Source: Acidithiobacillus sp. AMEEHan (GTDB taxonomy: Bacteria > Pseudomonadota > Gammaproteobacteria > Acidithiobacillales > Acidithiobacillaceae). Taken from it: a stretch of DNA of 64,000 bases. The stretch covers positions 990,001 to 1,054,000 of the forward strand of contig NZ_CP118747.1 of NCBI RefSeq assembly GCF_030996345.1, in the 5' to 3' direction. Of this stretch, positions 46,569 through 55,609 are shown piece after piece (the stretch's first letter is position 1; each line of letters starts with the position of its first letter). The notes beneath the pieces are model-generated. The model did not search any database. It was not told the DNA's origin and was given only the letters and a program-made list of their open reading frames with translations. Both the position numbers and the translations under genes were made by a program.

Positions 46569-47585
46569 TCACGCGAGGGCGCGAATTGCGTCTTCCAGTA
46601 TTGTGAGCTGTTCCAGAAACGTCTGACGAGCGCCGGTCAACTGCAATCGGAGAGGTTCCACAGCAAAGGTATCTCCCTGACGCGCGGCCTCCAACAACGC
46701 AACCGACAGCTCATGTATTGCCCGATGGGGTTGTTCGAGTTGGGCGAATTCGGCTAATCGCCCGAAATTTTGTCTTCCAACCCCGTCATACCACTTCCCT
46801 AGCCGACATGAATGATAGTCCGATGGCAGAGGCAACTCTTTTGGCGTAATGGCAGCGGCGCCTTTCTCAGATTCGGCCATCGCCACATCAACAAAGTGCC
46901 TGTGCGTCTCCTTCGTTGCATCGAATTGCATCAGGGTCGTCATGATCCGCATGCCATGAGCCTTATCTTGCAATGACTCCACAAAGGATAGTACCTGCCC
47001 TGCGTGCGCCTGCAATTCATCATTGTGCTGGGCAATCTCCTTTCCTCTCGACAACAAACCAGAAACCCCTGAATGGATATCCTCGGCAGACGCGCGGACC
47101 CGGTTCGACAGATTTCGCACCTCATCTGCTACTACGGCAAATCCTCGCCCATGCTCCCCAGCCCGTGCTGCCTCAATAGCCGCATTCAGGGCCAATAAGT
47201 TGGTTTGGTAGGAAATCTTCTCGATCTCCTGGAGAGTGGATCCAATCTCCTGCAACTTCTGCTGTAAATCACGAACTATCTGTTCGTTCCTCTGAATCAC
47301 TGCAGCAGTCTTCTTGGAGGCGATAGACATTCCTTGAGCTGATGCCTCGATCTCCTCGGCAGAGTGATCCACTTGTACCGTGACATTGCGCAACGATTCC
47401 GCAGTCTGGTGCGCCTTCCCCTCCGCCTCGCGCATCTTGTTAATACGTTGCACAACAGGATTCAGGATCTCCTGCAGAGCGGACGGAATTTTTTGCTCCT
47501 CACTGGGGCTGGTATCTGCTCGGCTTTCCAGTATCTCGAGTAAAAAGGAAGCAGCTTGCTTGATCACGGTTTCCTGCGAATTCAT
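46569..47585 (-). CDS. soluble methyl-accepting chemoreceptor with C-terminal CZB domain
   Basis: The 338-residue protein has no membrane helix. It contains the conserved signalling hairpin [20 protein letters not shown] and [13 protein letters not shown] (about 130-165), then a CZB zinc-binding domain (about 235-335) with [20 protein letters not shown] and [11 protein letters not shown] receptors respond to hypochlorite or zinc through a cysteine-zinc switch. I chose the ATG behind AGGAGAGAGG; nine extra codons are possible upstream. Both flanking genes encode PilZ proteins, linking it to c-di-GMP output. Confidence 0.92.
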   Translation of the reverse strand: MNSQETVIKQAASFLLEILESRADTSPSEEQKIPSALQEILNPVVQRINKMREAEGKAHQTAESLRNVTVQVDHSAEEIEASAQGMSIASKKTAAVIQRNEQIVRDLQQKLQEIGSTLQEIEKISYQTNLLALNAAIEAARAGEHGRGFAVVADEVRNLSNRVRASAEDIHSGVSGLLSRGKEIAQHNDELQAHAGQVLSFVESLQDKAHGMRIMTTLMQFDATKETHRHFVDVAMAESEKGAAAITPKELPLPSDYHSCRLGKWYDGVGRQNFGRLAEFAQLEQPHRAIHELSVALLEAARQGDTFAVEPLRLQLTGARQTFLEQLTILEDAIRALA

Positions 47586-47661
47586 CCTCTCTCCTGTAAG
47601 AGCTACCATCAAATATTGTCATAAATAGTGAAACGCTGATTGCTGACATGCATTATGCATC

Positions 47662-48432
47662 TTAGCCAATACTGGAACGGGATGAATCCACAATGCTTTT
47701 GATATGTGCCCCTTTCTTGCAGAGATATAGCTGTTCCGCCTTCTGGCGCTGTTCCTGTGTCAAACTCAGGCTCACGCCGATCAAGTTACGATAGCGACCT
47801 TCCGCAGAAAGCGGGGCTTGACGCACCACCGTTGCAGCAGTCTCGCAGGTCCCGCAGTCGGGGATCTTAAAAGTGATCATTAACGGTTCTCCCGGCGCGA
47901 AATCCTCGCCTACCAGAAAACTCGCCCCAGATGGACTGAAATCATGAATCCGACACGAAAGCTGCCGTCCATCCAGACGACGAATGATGGCGTTTCCGTT
48001 CTCTAACTGGACTCGCTTGTCCCCGCGCAGTTCTCTGGCGTAGAGATGGTTTGGATGTTTGAAATGCAATATCCCGGCTTCCGTTTTGTTCCATCGAGAA
48101 AATCCCATGTAGACTGTCTTCCCGATGGCCAAGAGCATCAAAATCATATTTGGCGTGGGCTCGCGGAACAGGAGTGTCCTCGGTTGCAGGCGCAATGTAG
48201 CGTCCTGGAGATTACAGCCAACGTACTGGAAAGACTCCCCAGAATCCGCAGGATCTGAAGTAAGCACCAAGGCATATCCGTCAGAGTGGGTACAAATGGG
48301 CGATTGTTGGGGATCCGACGTAGCCAGTTCCTGAAACTCGGGAAGCAGCACTTCAAAATATTCCGTGAGATTCCGTTGTTCCCGGAGGGGAAGTACCATC
48401 CCGAGCTCGGTATTGTCGAAGGTCAGGCTCAC
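47662..48432 (-). CDS. PilZ-domain protein (cyclic di-GMP effector), paralogue 2
   Basis: The 256-residue protein has the same architecture as the 45683-46456 product. The N-terminal region has NTELGMVLPLREQRNL, and the PilZ domain has RGDKRVQLENG and HDFSPSGASFLV. It shares KAEQLYLCKKGAHIKSIVDS at the C-terminus with its paralogue. The chemoreceptor gene lies between the two, all on the minus strand. Divergent from it, across 374 bp, starts the MBL/quinol-oxidase cluster. Confidence 0.88.
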   Translation of the reverse strand: MSLTFDNTELGMVLPLREQRNLTEYFEVLLPEFQELATSDPQQSPICTHSDGYALVLTSDPADSGESFQYVGCNLQDATLRLQPRTLLFREPTPNMILMLLAIGKTVYMGFSRWNKTEAGILHFKHPNHLYARELRGDKRVQLENGNAIIRRLDGRQLSCRIHDFSPSGASFLVGEDFAPGEPLMITFKIPDCGTCETAATVVRQAPLSAEGRYRNLIGVSLSLTQEQRQKAEQLYLCKKGAHIKSIVDSSRSSIG

Positions 48433-48573
48433 AAGAGAATCCGTTTTGTCTAGATCAAGCGAAGCATGCCAAAGAGTTTGCGCGCCATGTAACGATTATG
48501 CAACTCATCTTTTGTCAACGCCTTTGACATGGATGGATAGTAGACACGATCCAGCTATATTACCACTCTATTT

Positions 48574-48641
48574 ATGCCATATATGACATTATTTTCTGGA
48601 AAATGCCACTTATGACACCTGAACGAATGCCAAAAATGACA
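48574..48641. promoter_or_regulatory. three copies of a 15-bp dyad, probable activator binding sites
   Basis: ATGCCA-NNN-ATGACA occurs at 48574-48588, 48603-48617 and 48627-48641, with start-to-start spacing of 29 and 24 bp. The core approximates the dyad TGYCATNNATGRCA. They lie 118 to 185 bp upstream of a sigma-54 type promoter, the usual distance for enhancer-binding activators. The rest of the 374-bp intergenic region (48433-48806) is AT-rich and holds no gene. Confidence 0.75.
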
Positions 48642-48758
48642 TAGGCTGCCTATTACGCATATCTATCACAAAATAGATCGATCTTATATAACATAAAAAC
48701 AGTCAGTTAACAAAGTAACATCGTTATTCTGTTAGATAAGAATATTATTGTATGGTTA

Positions 48759-48774
48759 TGGCACGTTTAATGCT
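48759..48774 (+). promoter_or_regulatory. sigma-54 (RpoN) promoter of the MBL-cyo-cta cluster
   Basis: TGGCACG-TTTA-ATGCT matches the -24/-12 consensus TGGCACG-N4-TTGCW at all but one position. GG (48760-48761) and GC (48772-48773) are separated by exactly 10 bp. The predicted start of transcription is near 48785, about 20 bp before the first ATG. Confidence 0.8.
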
Positions 48775-48806
48775 GGGTATTCTCGTACTTCAGATATGAC
48801 GATACG

Positions 48807-49472
48807 ATGATATTTAGACAGTGCATTAGCCCGCAAAAATGTATCAGCTACGTGATTGGCGATCCGGTCACGCGGAGAGCGTTGCTCATTGATCCATGCG
48901 CTGAGGTGATGGACCAGGTCGTTTCGTTCGTTGCAAGTCATTCTCTGCAACTATGGTATGTCTTGCTAACCTGCGGAGGTATGGACTTTCCTCCTGGGTT
49001 ACTGAAAGACCTGCGTTCCTTAGGAGCCCGATTGGTTGCAAACGAATGCGCTCCTACACAAGAAGTGCAAATCAAGACGCGCGATGAAGACATCCTCTAT
49101 GTAGGAGAAGAAACGGTCCGTGTCATTCACACTCCAGGCCGATCCCCGTGTGCGACGGCATATCTTTGGCGAGACCGATTGTTTACCGGGAAAACGCTGC
49201 TGGCGACCGGCCTGGGGCCTTGCCCAAGAGATGGCGATCCGGCGCAGCAGCTTCACAGCATCCAACAACGTTTACTGATATATCCACAAGAATACTTGGT
49301 GTATCCAAGCCTACTTTATCGTAATCGCCGCGTGGCGTGCGTGGGGGACTTTGCCAAGTATCTCAACCGCCCCATCATCAAGGTCGGGCGTCAGAGGTCC
49401 CGCAAAATGAATGCAGGAACATCCACGCCTGGTTTTTTTACTAGCAGCATGCTGCCAATAATGGAGGAGTAA
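48807..49472 (+). CDS. MBL-fold protein without metal-ligand motifs, first gene of the oxidase cluster
   Basis: The 221-residue protein has the order of a persulfide dioxygenase/glyoxalase II-type MBL protein (SYVIGDPVTRRALLIDPCAE, then VIHTPGRSP, then LFTGKTLLATG), but every metal motif is altered. The HxHxDH site is replaced by LLTCGGMDFP, the usual HTPGHTPG is HTPGRSP, and the GDTL aspartate is a lysine. It can hardly bind the normal iron or zinc. Its stop is 2 bp before cyoA and it follows the sigma-54 promoter. An active relative would oxidise glutathione persulfide; this one may be a structural or sensory derivative. Confidence 0.75.
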   Translation: MIFRQCISPQKCISYVIGDPVTRRALLIDPCAEVMDQVVSFVASHSLQLWYVLLTCGGMDFPPGLLKDLRSLGARLVANECAPTQEVQIKTRDEDILYVGEETVRVIHTPGRSPCATAYLWRDRLFTGKTLLATGLGPCPRDGDPAQQLHSIQQRLLIYPQEYLVYPSLLYRNRRVACVGDFAKYLNRPIIKVGRQRSRKMNAGTSTPGFFTSSMLPIMEE

Positions 49473-49474
49473 AT

Positions 49475-50452
49475 GTGAACCATTTCTGGAAGAAAAATTT
49501 TCGTCGGTCTGCCCTTGCAACCACTAGCACGATAACGCTGCTATTATCAGGTTGCTCAGCGCATGGTATCTACTTAATGGATCCGCAGGGGCTTATTGCC
49601 AAAACTTCTTATCATTACTTTTTGCTAGACGTTGGGATCATGCTACTCATCGTAGTCCCAACTGCCGCATTGGCCATCTGGGCTATGATTCGATACCGCA
49701 AGGGAGGGAAGGGTACCTACCAACCAAAGTGGGCACATTCGTGGACTATAGAGGCCATAGTCTGGGGCATTCCTTTAATAACGGTTGGTGTCCTCTCTTA
49801 TCTCTCCGTGAAGGCTATCTATGCCGTAAACCCATACAATCCAGGCGCTATTTCACAGGCACAGAAAAAGGCTGGTGGGGATCCGTTGGAAGTTGATGTG
49901 ATTGCCACAGATTGGCGTTGGTTGTTTATCTATCCGAAACAACATATCGCTACGACCAATGAACTCGTCGTTCCAAAGGGTATACCTGTACGGTTTCGCC
50001 TGACATCTACATCGGTTGTTAATGACTTCATTATTCCTCAACTTGTCGGGATGATCGATGTCATGCCAGGTATGAGAACTAAGCAAGCACTGGTTTCCGA
50101 CCATATAGGGTCATATGTCGGTTTCTCGGCTGACTACAGTGGCGCAGGGTTGTCCTGGATGCACTTCACCACAAAAGTAGTGAGTAAACACCAGTTCAGC
50201 AGCTGGGTATCGACCATTCAAACTGATCCGCAAAAACTGACATTGAATGGATTCAATCGGTTTGCAAGACCATACATCCCAGTAGGCGAGAAGTCGCAGC
50301 CAAAATTTGGCGAGGTCCAGCAAGGACTATTCGATCTCGTGGTTAACGAAGTTATGAAAGGAAAAACCTGGAAAACTCCAATGGATATGACCGAAAACAT
50401 GGTTGCCTATCTTAACAACCAGAACGAGTTGCAAAAAGAGGGGTATTACTGA
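49475..50452 (+). CDS. cyoA: heme-copper quinol oxidase subunit II (lipoprotein)
   Basis: The 325-residue protein has a lipoprotein signal (LLLSGC lipobox, Cys near residue 27), two membrane helices and a periplasmic cupredoxin domain (VIATDWRWLFIYP, NDFIIPQLVGMIDVMPGM). The CuA ligand motif of cytochrome c oxidases is absent: the corresponding stretch is SADYSGAGLSWMHF with no cysteines. It is thus a quinol oxidase. The start is GTG 49475 behind GGAGG. It begins a tight cyoABCD run. Confidence 0.95.
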   Translation: MNHFWKKNFRRSALATTSTITLLLSGCSAHGIYLMDPQGLIAKTSYHYFLLDVGIMLLIVVPTAALAIWAMIRYRKGGKGTYQPKWAHSWTIEAIVWGIPLITVGVLSYLSVKAIYAVNPYNPGAISQAQKKAGGDPLEVDVIATDWRWLFIYPKQHIATTNELVVPKGIPVRFRLTSTSVVNDFIIPQLVGMIDVMPGMRTKQALVSDHIGSYVGFSADYSGAGLSWMHFTTKVVSKHQFSSWVSTIQTDPQKLTLNGFNRFARPYIPVGEKSQPKFGEVQQGLFDLVVNEVMKGKTWKTPMDMTENMVAYLNNQNELQKEGYY

Positions 50453-50453
50453 T

Positions 50454-52613
50454 ATGTTCGTACATCTACAAGGTCCATGGTCCCCACTTTTAGGGCGCCT
50501 TTCGGCTGAACAGCTACCATTTCTCCACATTCCCATCATTGAATATACGTTTGCCGTCGTTGTTCTTCTCGGCCTTGTCGTGGTTGGCGCTGTCACCTAC
50601 CTAGGTAAATGGGGATACCTTTGGCGTGGGTGGTTAACCACAGTAGATCACAAGCGTATCGGCGTAATGTACATCCTTATCGGCTTGGTAATGTTGCTGC
50701 GTGGTTTCGCCGACGCCTTCATGATCCGGCTCCAACAAGCAATGGCCGTTGGACCGCACTCACCCGGATATATGGGAGCAATTCACGGCTATCTGACGCC
50801 ATTTCATATAGGGCAAATCTTTGCAGCTCACGGCCTGATTATGGTGGTCTTTGCCGCCACGCCCTTGTTGGTCGGGTTGATGAATATTATTGTGCCCCTT
50901 CAAATTGGCGCGCGAGATATGGCTTACCCGTATCTGAACGCTATGGGACTGTGGCTCACCGCCGGTGGTGCTGCTCTTGTCATGGCTTCGCTTTTTATTG
51001 GGAATTTTGCGCATGGCGGCTGGTATGGTTTCGTGCCGTACTTTGAACTGTCCTATAGCCCAGGGGTTGGTGTCGACTACTGGATGTGGGCGTTCCAGCT
51101 CTCCGCAATCGGTACCTCTCTCGGAAGCATCAATCTCATAGCTACCATTGTGAAGATGCGCGCGCCTGGAATGACCTGGATGCGACTTCCCATTTTCACT
51201 TGGGCTAGTCTGAGTACTAACTTGATTGCCCTGACATCGTTCCCCGTTCTAATGGTCTCTTTGGCGTTACTTGGGCTGGATCGCTACCTCGGAACACATT
51301 TCTATACCGCTGGTATGGGCGGAAATCTGATGTTGTACAATGACCTCTTCTGGATATGGGGTCACCCAGAAGTGTACTTTCTAATTCTTCCTGCCTTCGG
51401 CATCATGTCGGAGATTATCCCTACCTTTTCTGAGAAGACGCTTTTTGGCTATGCTACAATGGTCATTGCCTCTTTCGCTATTGGTGGCGTATCTTGGGGT
51501 GTTTGGCTACATCATTTCTTCACTATGGCTGCAGCCCCATCCGTCAATAGCTTCTACAGTGTCACCACGATGTTAGTGGGGATCCCGACGGGTGTGAAAG
51601 TCTTTAATTGGATTTTCACCATGTACCGTGGTCGTGTTCGCTTCGAGCTGCCCATGATGTGGGCGCTGCTAGCATTGTTTTTGTTGCTCGTCGGTGGTAT
51701 GACTGGAATGATGAATGCTTTCGCTAGTAACGACTATATGTGGCACAACGGCATTTTCGTCGTCGCCCATTTTCATATGATGGTTTTACTGATTGCTGCT
51801 AGCATATTTGGCGCGGTGGAATATTGGTTTCCCAAGGTGTTTGGTTTCAGGCTTGAGCAGAAATGGGGAAAGCTGTTCTTCTGGTTTATGGTGCTGGGCA
51901 CAGGTTTCGTTTTTGTCCCTATGTTTATATTGGGATTAGCCGGAATGACTCGGCGCTTGGATTATATTCCTTATGCGGCCTGGGCACCTTATATGCAGAT
52001 CGAGATGATTGGCATTGCCCTCTATGTCATGGCGTTGGCATTTTTCCTGGCACATCTCTACGTGAGCTTGCGGGATCGCAGCAAAAATCTCGCTGAGGCC
52101 GACGCCTGGGGTACCGGGCGATCACTGGAATGGATGACGCACAGCCCAGTACCAAGTTATAATTTTGCCATTACGCCGCACATCAATACACGTGATGAAT
52201 GGGCATGGCGCAAGGAAAATGGATTGACGGAGTTGCATGCCGGTGAGTACGAGCCTATCCATATGCCCAAAAACACCGGTGTGCCACTGGTCATCGGCGC
52301 ATTCTTTTTTGCGCTAGCTTTCGGGCTTACTTGGCGCATCTGGTGGCTGAGCCTGATTTCTGTCGTGCTCATTGTTCTGATGATTATCCTACGGTCCTTC
52401 CAGAAGGATACGGATATGACCATTCCGCCAGAGGAAGTTGAACGGACGGAAAAACGCGCCATCGATACGCTATATCCATCGTCTCGCGCAGACGTACCCG
52501 TATACCCAGGCGGAACGGTGGGTACTGCAACGGCATACCAACGACTTTCAGCGTCGGAGGATGTTGGTGTTTCTTCCACAGGTACGCTACCGCACGCTTC
52601 TGTTGACCGTTAA
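50454..52613 (+). CDS. cyoB: heme-copper quinol oxidase subunit I
   Basis: The catalytic subunit reduces O2 to water and pumps protons. In the 719-residue protein the heme and CuB ligands are present: AAHGLIMVVF, the WGHPEVYFL His-Tyr crosslink region, LHHFFTM, and the paired histidines in VVAHFHMMV. Fifteen membrane helices are expected, as in E. coli CyoB (663 residues), with a longer polar C-terminus. ATG 50454 is 2 bp after cyoA with GAGGGG upstream; an upstream extension to 50403 lies inside cyoA. Confidence 0.97.
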   Translation: MFVHLQGPWSPLLGRLSAEQLPFLHIPIIEYTFAVVVLLGLVVVGAVTYLGKWGYLWRGWLTTVDHKRIGVMYILIGLVMLLRGFADAFMIRLQQAMAVGPHSPGYMGAIHGYLTPFHIGQIFAAHGLIMVVFAATPLLVGLMNIIVPLQIGARDMAYPYLNAMGLWLTAGGAALVMASLFIGNFAHGGWYGFVPYFELSYSPGVGVDYWMWAFQLSAIGTSLGSINLIATIVKMRAPGMTWMRLPIFTWASLSTNLIALTSFPVLMVSLALLGLDRYLGTHFYTAGMGGNLMLYNDLFWIWGHPEVYFLILPAFGIMSEIIPTFSEKTLFGYATMVIASFAIGGVSWGVWLHHFFTMAAAPSVNSFYSVTTMLVGIPTGVKVFNWIFTMYRGRVRFELPMMWALLALFLLLVGGMTGMMNAFASNDYMWHNGIFVVAHFHMMVLLIAASIFGAVEYWFPKVFGFRLEQKWGKLFFWFMVLGTGFVFVPMFILGLAGMTRRLDYIPYAAWAPYMQIEMIGIALYVMALAFFLAHLYVSLRDRSKNLAEADAWGTGRSLEWMTHSPVPSYNFAITPHINTRDEWAWRKENGLTELHAGEYEPIHMPKNTGVPLVIGAFFFALAFGLTWRIWWLSLISVVLIVLMIILRSFQKDTDMTIPPEEVERTEKRAIDTLYPSSRADVPVYPGGTVGTATAYQRLSASEDVGVSSTGTLPHASVDR

Positions 52614-52678
52614 GGTGCTGGAATAACCTAAGGGCCCACTCACAGGCTGATTGGGCTCCTCTTGAGAGGATGACAAAT

Positions 52679-53314
52679 ATGAGTTCAAGCGCAGTTTCCA
52701 TTGATCCTAAGACAGCTTCGCTCTGGGCAAGGCACTACCCAGGGCATGACTTCATCGGTACACGCACCTTTGGCTTCTGGCTGTACATGCTGACCGATGC
52801 GATGGTCTATGCTGCACTCTTCGCCTCCTTGGTGGTGTTGAGTCATGCAAGTAACATGATAGGCGGACCCACGCCAAAGAACTTCATCAACCCAATATAT
52901 GCATATGGGGAAACTATCGCACTGTTTGCCAGTGTTTTGACATACGGGCTCGCCATGGTGAATTTAAAGAAAGGGAGCCGGAGTGGTGTCACTGGCTGGA
53001 TTCTTTTGTCCGCCATTCTGGGCGTCGTCTACTTGGGATTATCCATTACGGATAACACTCACTTATTTCAGCAAGGGATTACGCCACAAACTAACGGATT
53101 CTTGTCGGCGTTTTTCGCTATCGTTATTTATCACGCTCTGCATATTGTTGTGGGCGTGGCATGGATGCTAGTCATGTTGATTCAGATAGCTACCGAGGGG
53201 TTCTCTCAAAATGTCGTGTACCGCCTAATCAACTTACGTCTTTTCTGGCATTTCCAGGCGGTAATTTGGGTCTTCGTGTTTGTTTTTGTTTATCTTCAGG
53301 GGTTGCTGGTATGA
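52679..53314 (+). CDS. cyoC: heme-copper quinol oxidase subunit III
   Basis: The 211-residue protein with five membrane helices matches CyoC: FIGTRTFGFWLYMLTDAMVY at the start, and ALHIVVGVAWMLVMLIQ and LFWHFQAVIWVFVFVFVYLQ at the end. I chose ATG 52679, 9 bp after GAGAGG; ATG 52670 is directly on that site. The stop overlaps the cyoD start (ATGA). Confidence 0.94.
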   Translation: MSSSAVSIDPKTASLWARHYPGHDFIGTRTFGFWLYMLTDAMVYAALFASLVVLSHASNMIGGPTPKNFINPIYAYGETIALFASVLTYGLAMVNLKKGSRSGVTGWILLSAILGVVYLGLSITDNTHLFQQGITPQTNGFLSAFFAIVIYHALHIVVGVAWMLVMLIQIATEGFSQNVVYRLINLRLFWHFQAVIWVFVFVFVYLQGLLV

Positions 53315-53700
53315 GCGCGCACATACAAAATCCATTGCACCATCCGGAGGTTGAAATTGCCAACGGAAAGACATATCTGCTGAACTTTATTCTCTCGGTC
53401 GTATTAATGACCGTCGCTTTTCTATCAGTAAGATTAGGGATATCGCCATTCGGTGCATTCCTTCTGACAACAGCTCTCGCCGGGGGCACTGTGATCATAC
53501 AAAGCTATTTGATACTGCACATGGATACTTCCAAAACGCAGATCTGGCACTCCTTTTCAATGCTGCTATTCCTGCCGCTGTTTGTTGTCACTATTGGACT
53601 CACGGCATGGATGTTCCATGGGCTTTATCAGAGAACCATGATCATGCCGTCCGGCGCTGGGATGAGTAATATGTCTATGCGTCAAACCGCCGAGAGCTAA
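53311..53700 (+). CDS. cyoD: heme-copper quinol oxidase subunit IV
   Basis: The 129-residue product has three membrane helices (NFILSVVLMTVAFLSV, FLLTTALAGGTVIIQSYLI, MLLFLPLFVVTIGLTAWM), as in CyoD/CoxD, which aids assembly of the CuB site. It has a methionine-rich tail that could bind copper (MIMPSGAGMSNMSM). It overlaps cyoC by 4 bp and is followed 2 bp later by ctaA. Confidence 0.9.
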   Translation: MSAHIQNPLHHPEVEIANGKTYLLNFILSVVLMTVAFLSVRLGISPFGAFLLTTALAGGTVIIQSYLILHMDTSKTQIWHSFSMLLFLPLFVVTIGLTAWMFHGLYQRTMIMPSGAGMSNMSMRQTAES

Positions 53701-53702
53701 TT

Positions 53703-54626
53703 ATGACAAACACAGCATCTCGGGCGAATTCCACGAACTATACTGTGGAGCCAGAGATAACTCCGTTTGTGCGATTGCTTGGCAAACTCGTTGGCCTCGC
53801 TTTGCTGGCAGCAATCGCTGCCGGCATCATCGCCGCGAATCGTTACGTAGACAACTTCTCCACCGCCCTACGGATGGGGCTTGTTACTAGTGAAGTCGGT
53901 TTGTCGATGATACTTATCCTTCTCGGAAGCTTGGTAGAGGGATTTGGATACGGTTTATCTCTAGGGACGAAGTGGCCATATACCCGTAACATTATCGTTC
54001 TCATGTTACGTGGCGACCCTGAAGCAATGCATCGCTTAGTGGCTACAGCAGTTGGTTTGGTTGCGCTCTCGTTGGTGATTCTGAGCCCGGGAATGGATAC
54101 ATTCTCAGGGTTGGCAATAATTGTCATCACCGCACTATTCGGGATGGGTACATTGTTTGTATTGGCAGGCAAACTTCCCGCATTCGTTCATGGAGTCCAC
54201 GGGCTTCTCGCCTATGGCGTGTTTTTGGTCTACCTGGTTTATATGCTGTATCCAGATACGAATTTCTGGCCCTATCTTGCTACCACAGGGGCACTACATA
54301 TATTGCTTGTCGTGGTATTGCTTGGTGGCATGACGACTGGACAAAGAGGGTTTGGGCAGGCTATTGGAGCTTTTGTTGCCCCCAGGAAGGCATCACAGTG
54401 GACCGTCGCTATCCACGTATCCACTGCGTTACTATTAATTGCAACACTGGGATGGATGATGCCGTCCTATCCCATAGCGTTTGTCTTGTCCGTAATTCAA
54501 GTGGCTGTGGGCTTTTTGCTTTTCCACGCAGTGAACTTGAAACCCAAAGATCCGGGAATCATGGTCGCATTTCATCAAAGCATGGTGCTAGCCATAACTC
54601 TCGCCATTGTTCTCCACTGGCAGTAA
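53703..54626 (+). CDS. ctaA: CtaA/COX15-like heme A synthase
   Basis: The 307-residue protein has about eight membrane helices, with histidines placed like those of CtaA: MHRLVATAVGLV, PAFVHGVHGLL, GALHILLVVVLLGG, AIHVSTALL and AFHQSMVLA. CtaA oxidises heme O to heme A. Its presence next to a CuA-less oxidase suggests the enzyme uses heme A (aa3- or ba3-type quinol oxidase), or that ctaA serves another oxidase. The order with ctaB, a permease and an Rrf2 regulator recalls the cta cluster of A. ferrooxidans. Confidence 0.8.
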   Translation: MTNTASRANSTNYTVEPEITPFVRLLGKLVGLALLAAIAAGIIAANRYVDNFSTALRMGLVTSEVGLSMILILLGSLVEGFGYGLSLGTKWPYTRNIIVLMLRGDPEAMHRLVATAVGLVALSLVILSPGMDTFSGLAIIVITALFGMGTLFVLAGKLPAFVHGVHGLLAYGVFLVYLVYMLYPDTNFWPYLATTGALHILLVVVLLGGMTTGQRGFGQAIGAFVAPRKASQWTVAIHVSTALLLIATLGWMMPSYPIAFVLSVIQVAVGFLLFHAVNLKPKDPGIMVAFHQSMVLAITLAIVLHWQ

Positions 54627-54639
54627 GGAATTGTTTGCC

Positions 54640-55581
54640 ATGGCAAAGTCATTTGGAACCACACCGTCTGACCTGTTCCCAGGCCCGGTAACATTCATTC
54701 AACTCCTACGTGATTTTTTGGTGTTGGCTAAGGCGAGAGTGGTTATCCTCCTGGTGTTCACAGCTGTTGTTGGCGAACTGCTTGCTCCGGAATCGTTACC
54801 TCATTGGCCAACCGCATTGGCCGGTTTGGCAGGCATAGCACTAGCTGGTGGTGCCGGTGGCGTGCTGAATCAACTCGTCGAACCGGAGCTGGATCAATAT
54901 ATGCGACGTACCCAGCGTCGCCCTTTAGCTAATGGCAGAATCAGCCGCAATGGAGCCATACTTTACGCCATTTGCATGCTCCTTCTGAGCGTTGCGGTGT
55001 TGTGGTTCTGGACCAATCCACTCACCCTCATCCTGACTCTGCTCGGTACGGTTGGGTATGGTGTAGTTTACACCTTATATCTAAAGCCCAGCACGCCATG
55101 GAACATCGTTTGGGGAGGGTTGGCCGGCGCCTTACCCCCTTTGATTGGCTGGGTAGCGATCACGAATTCCTTTGCGCCGTTACCAATCCTGTTGGTTGCC
55201 TTGATTTTTGTCTGGACTCCAGCACATTTTTGGCCGTTGGCGATCTATTGCCGACGCGATTACGCTAACGCCTGCATCCCTATGTTACCTGTAACCCATG
55301 GTATCGACCGCACCCGGCGGGAAATCGTCCGATACGCCATAAGTACTTGGCTGGTCAGTCTGGCACCGGTGCTATATACCCATGATTGGTTGTATGCCTC
55401 AATCGCTGGAATTTCTGGCGCATGGTTTGTGGGAATGGCATTGCATCTTCGGAAGTTGCCAGAAGGGGAGGAGATGGATCGCTACGCACGGAAGATGTTT
55501 GCGTTTTCGATCAGCTACCTATTTGTGCTTTTCACCGCGCTTATCCTGGGCAAGGTTGCGATGGCTTATGGCATACTCTAA
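54640..55581 (+). CDS. ctaB: protoheme IX farnesyltransferase (heme O synthase)
   Basis: CtaB adds a farnesyl chain to heme b, giving heme O for the oxidase. The 313-residue UbiA-family protein has FLVLAKARVVILLVFTAVVG, the first Asp-rich motif NQLVEPELDQYMRRTQRRPL and a second motif WPLAIYCRRDYANACIPMLP. Nine membrane helices are expected. ATG 54640 is 13 bp after ctaA with AAGGAA upstream; the longer frame to 54607 lies in ctaA. Confidence 0.95.
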   Translation: MAKSFGTTPSDLFPGPVTFIQLLRDFLVLAKARVVILLVFTAVVGELLAPESLPHWPTALAGLAGIALAGGAGGVLNQLVEPELDQYMRRTQRRPLANGRISRNGAILYAICMLLLSVAVLWFWTNPLTLILTLLGTVGYGVVYTLYLKPSTPWNIVWGGLAGALPPLIGWVAITNSFAPLPILLVALIFVWTPAHFWPLAIYCRRDYANACIPMLPVTHGIDRTRREIVRYAISTWLVSLAPVLYTHDWLYASIAGISGAWFVGMALHLRKLPEGEEMDRYARKMFAFSISYLFVLFTALILGKVAMAYGIL

Positions 55582-55609
55582 GCGTCGGTATCTTCCTGCC
55601 GGTCCTCCT

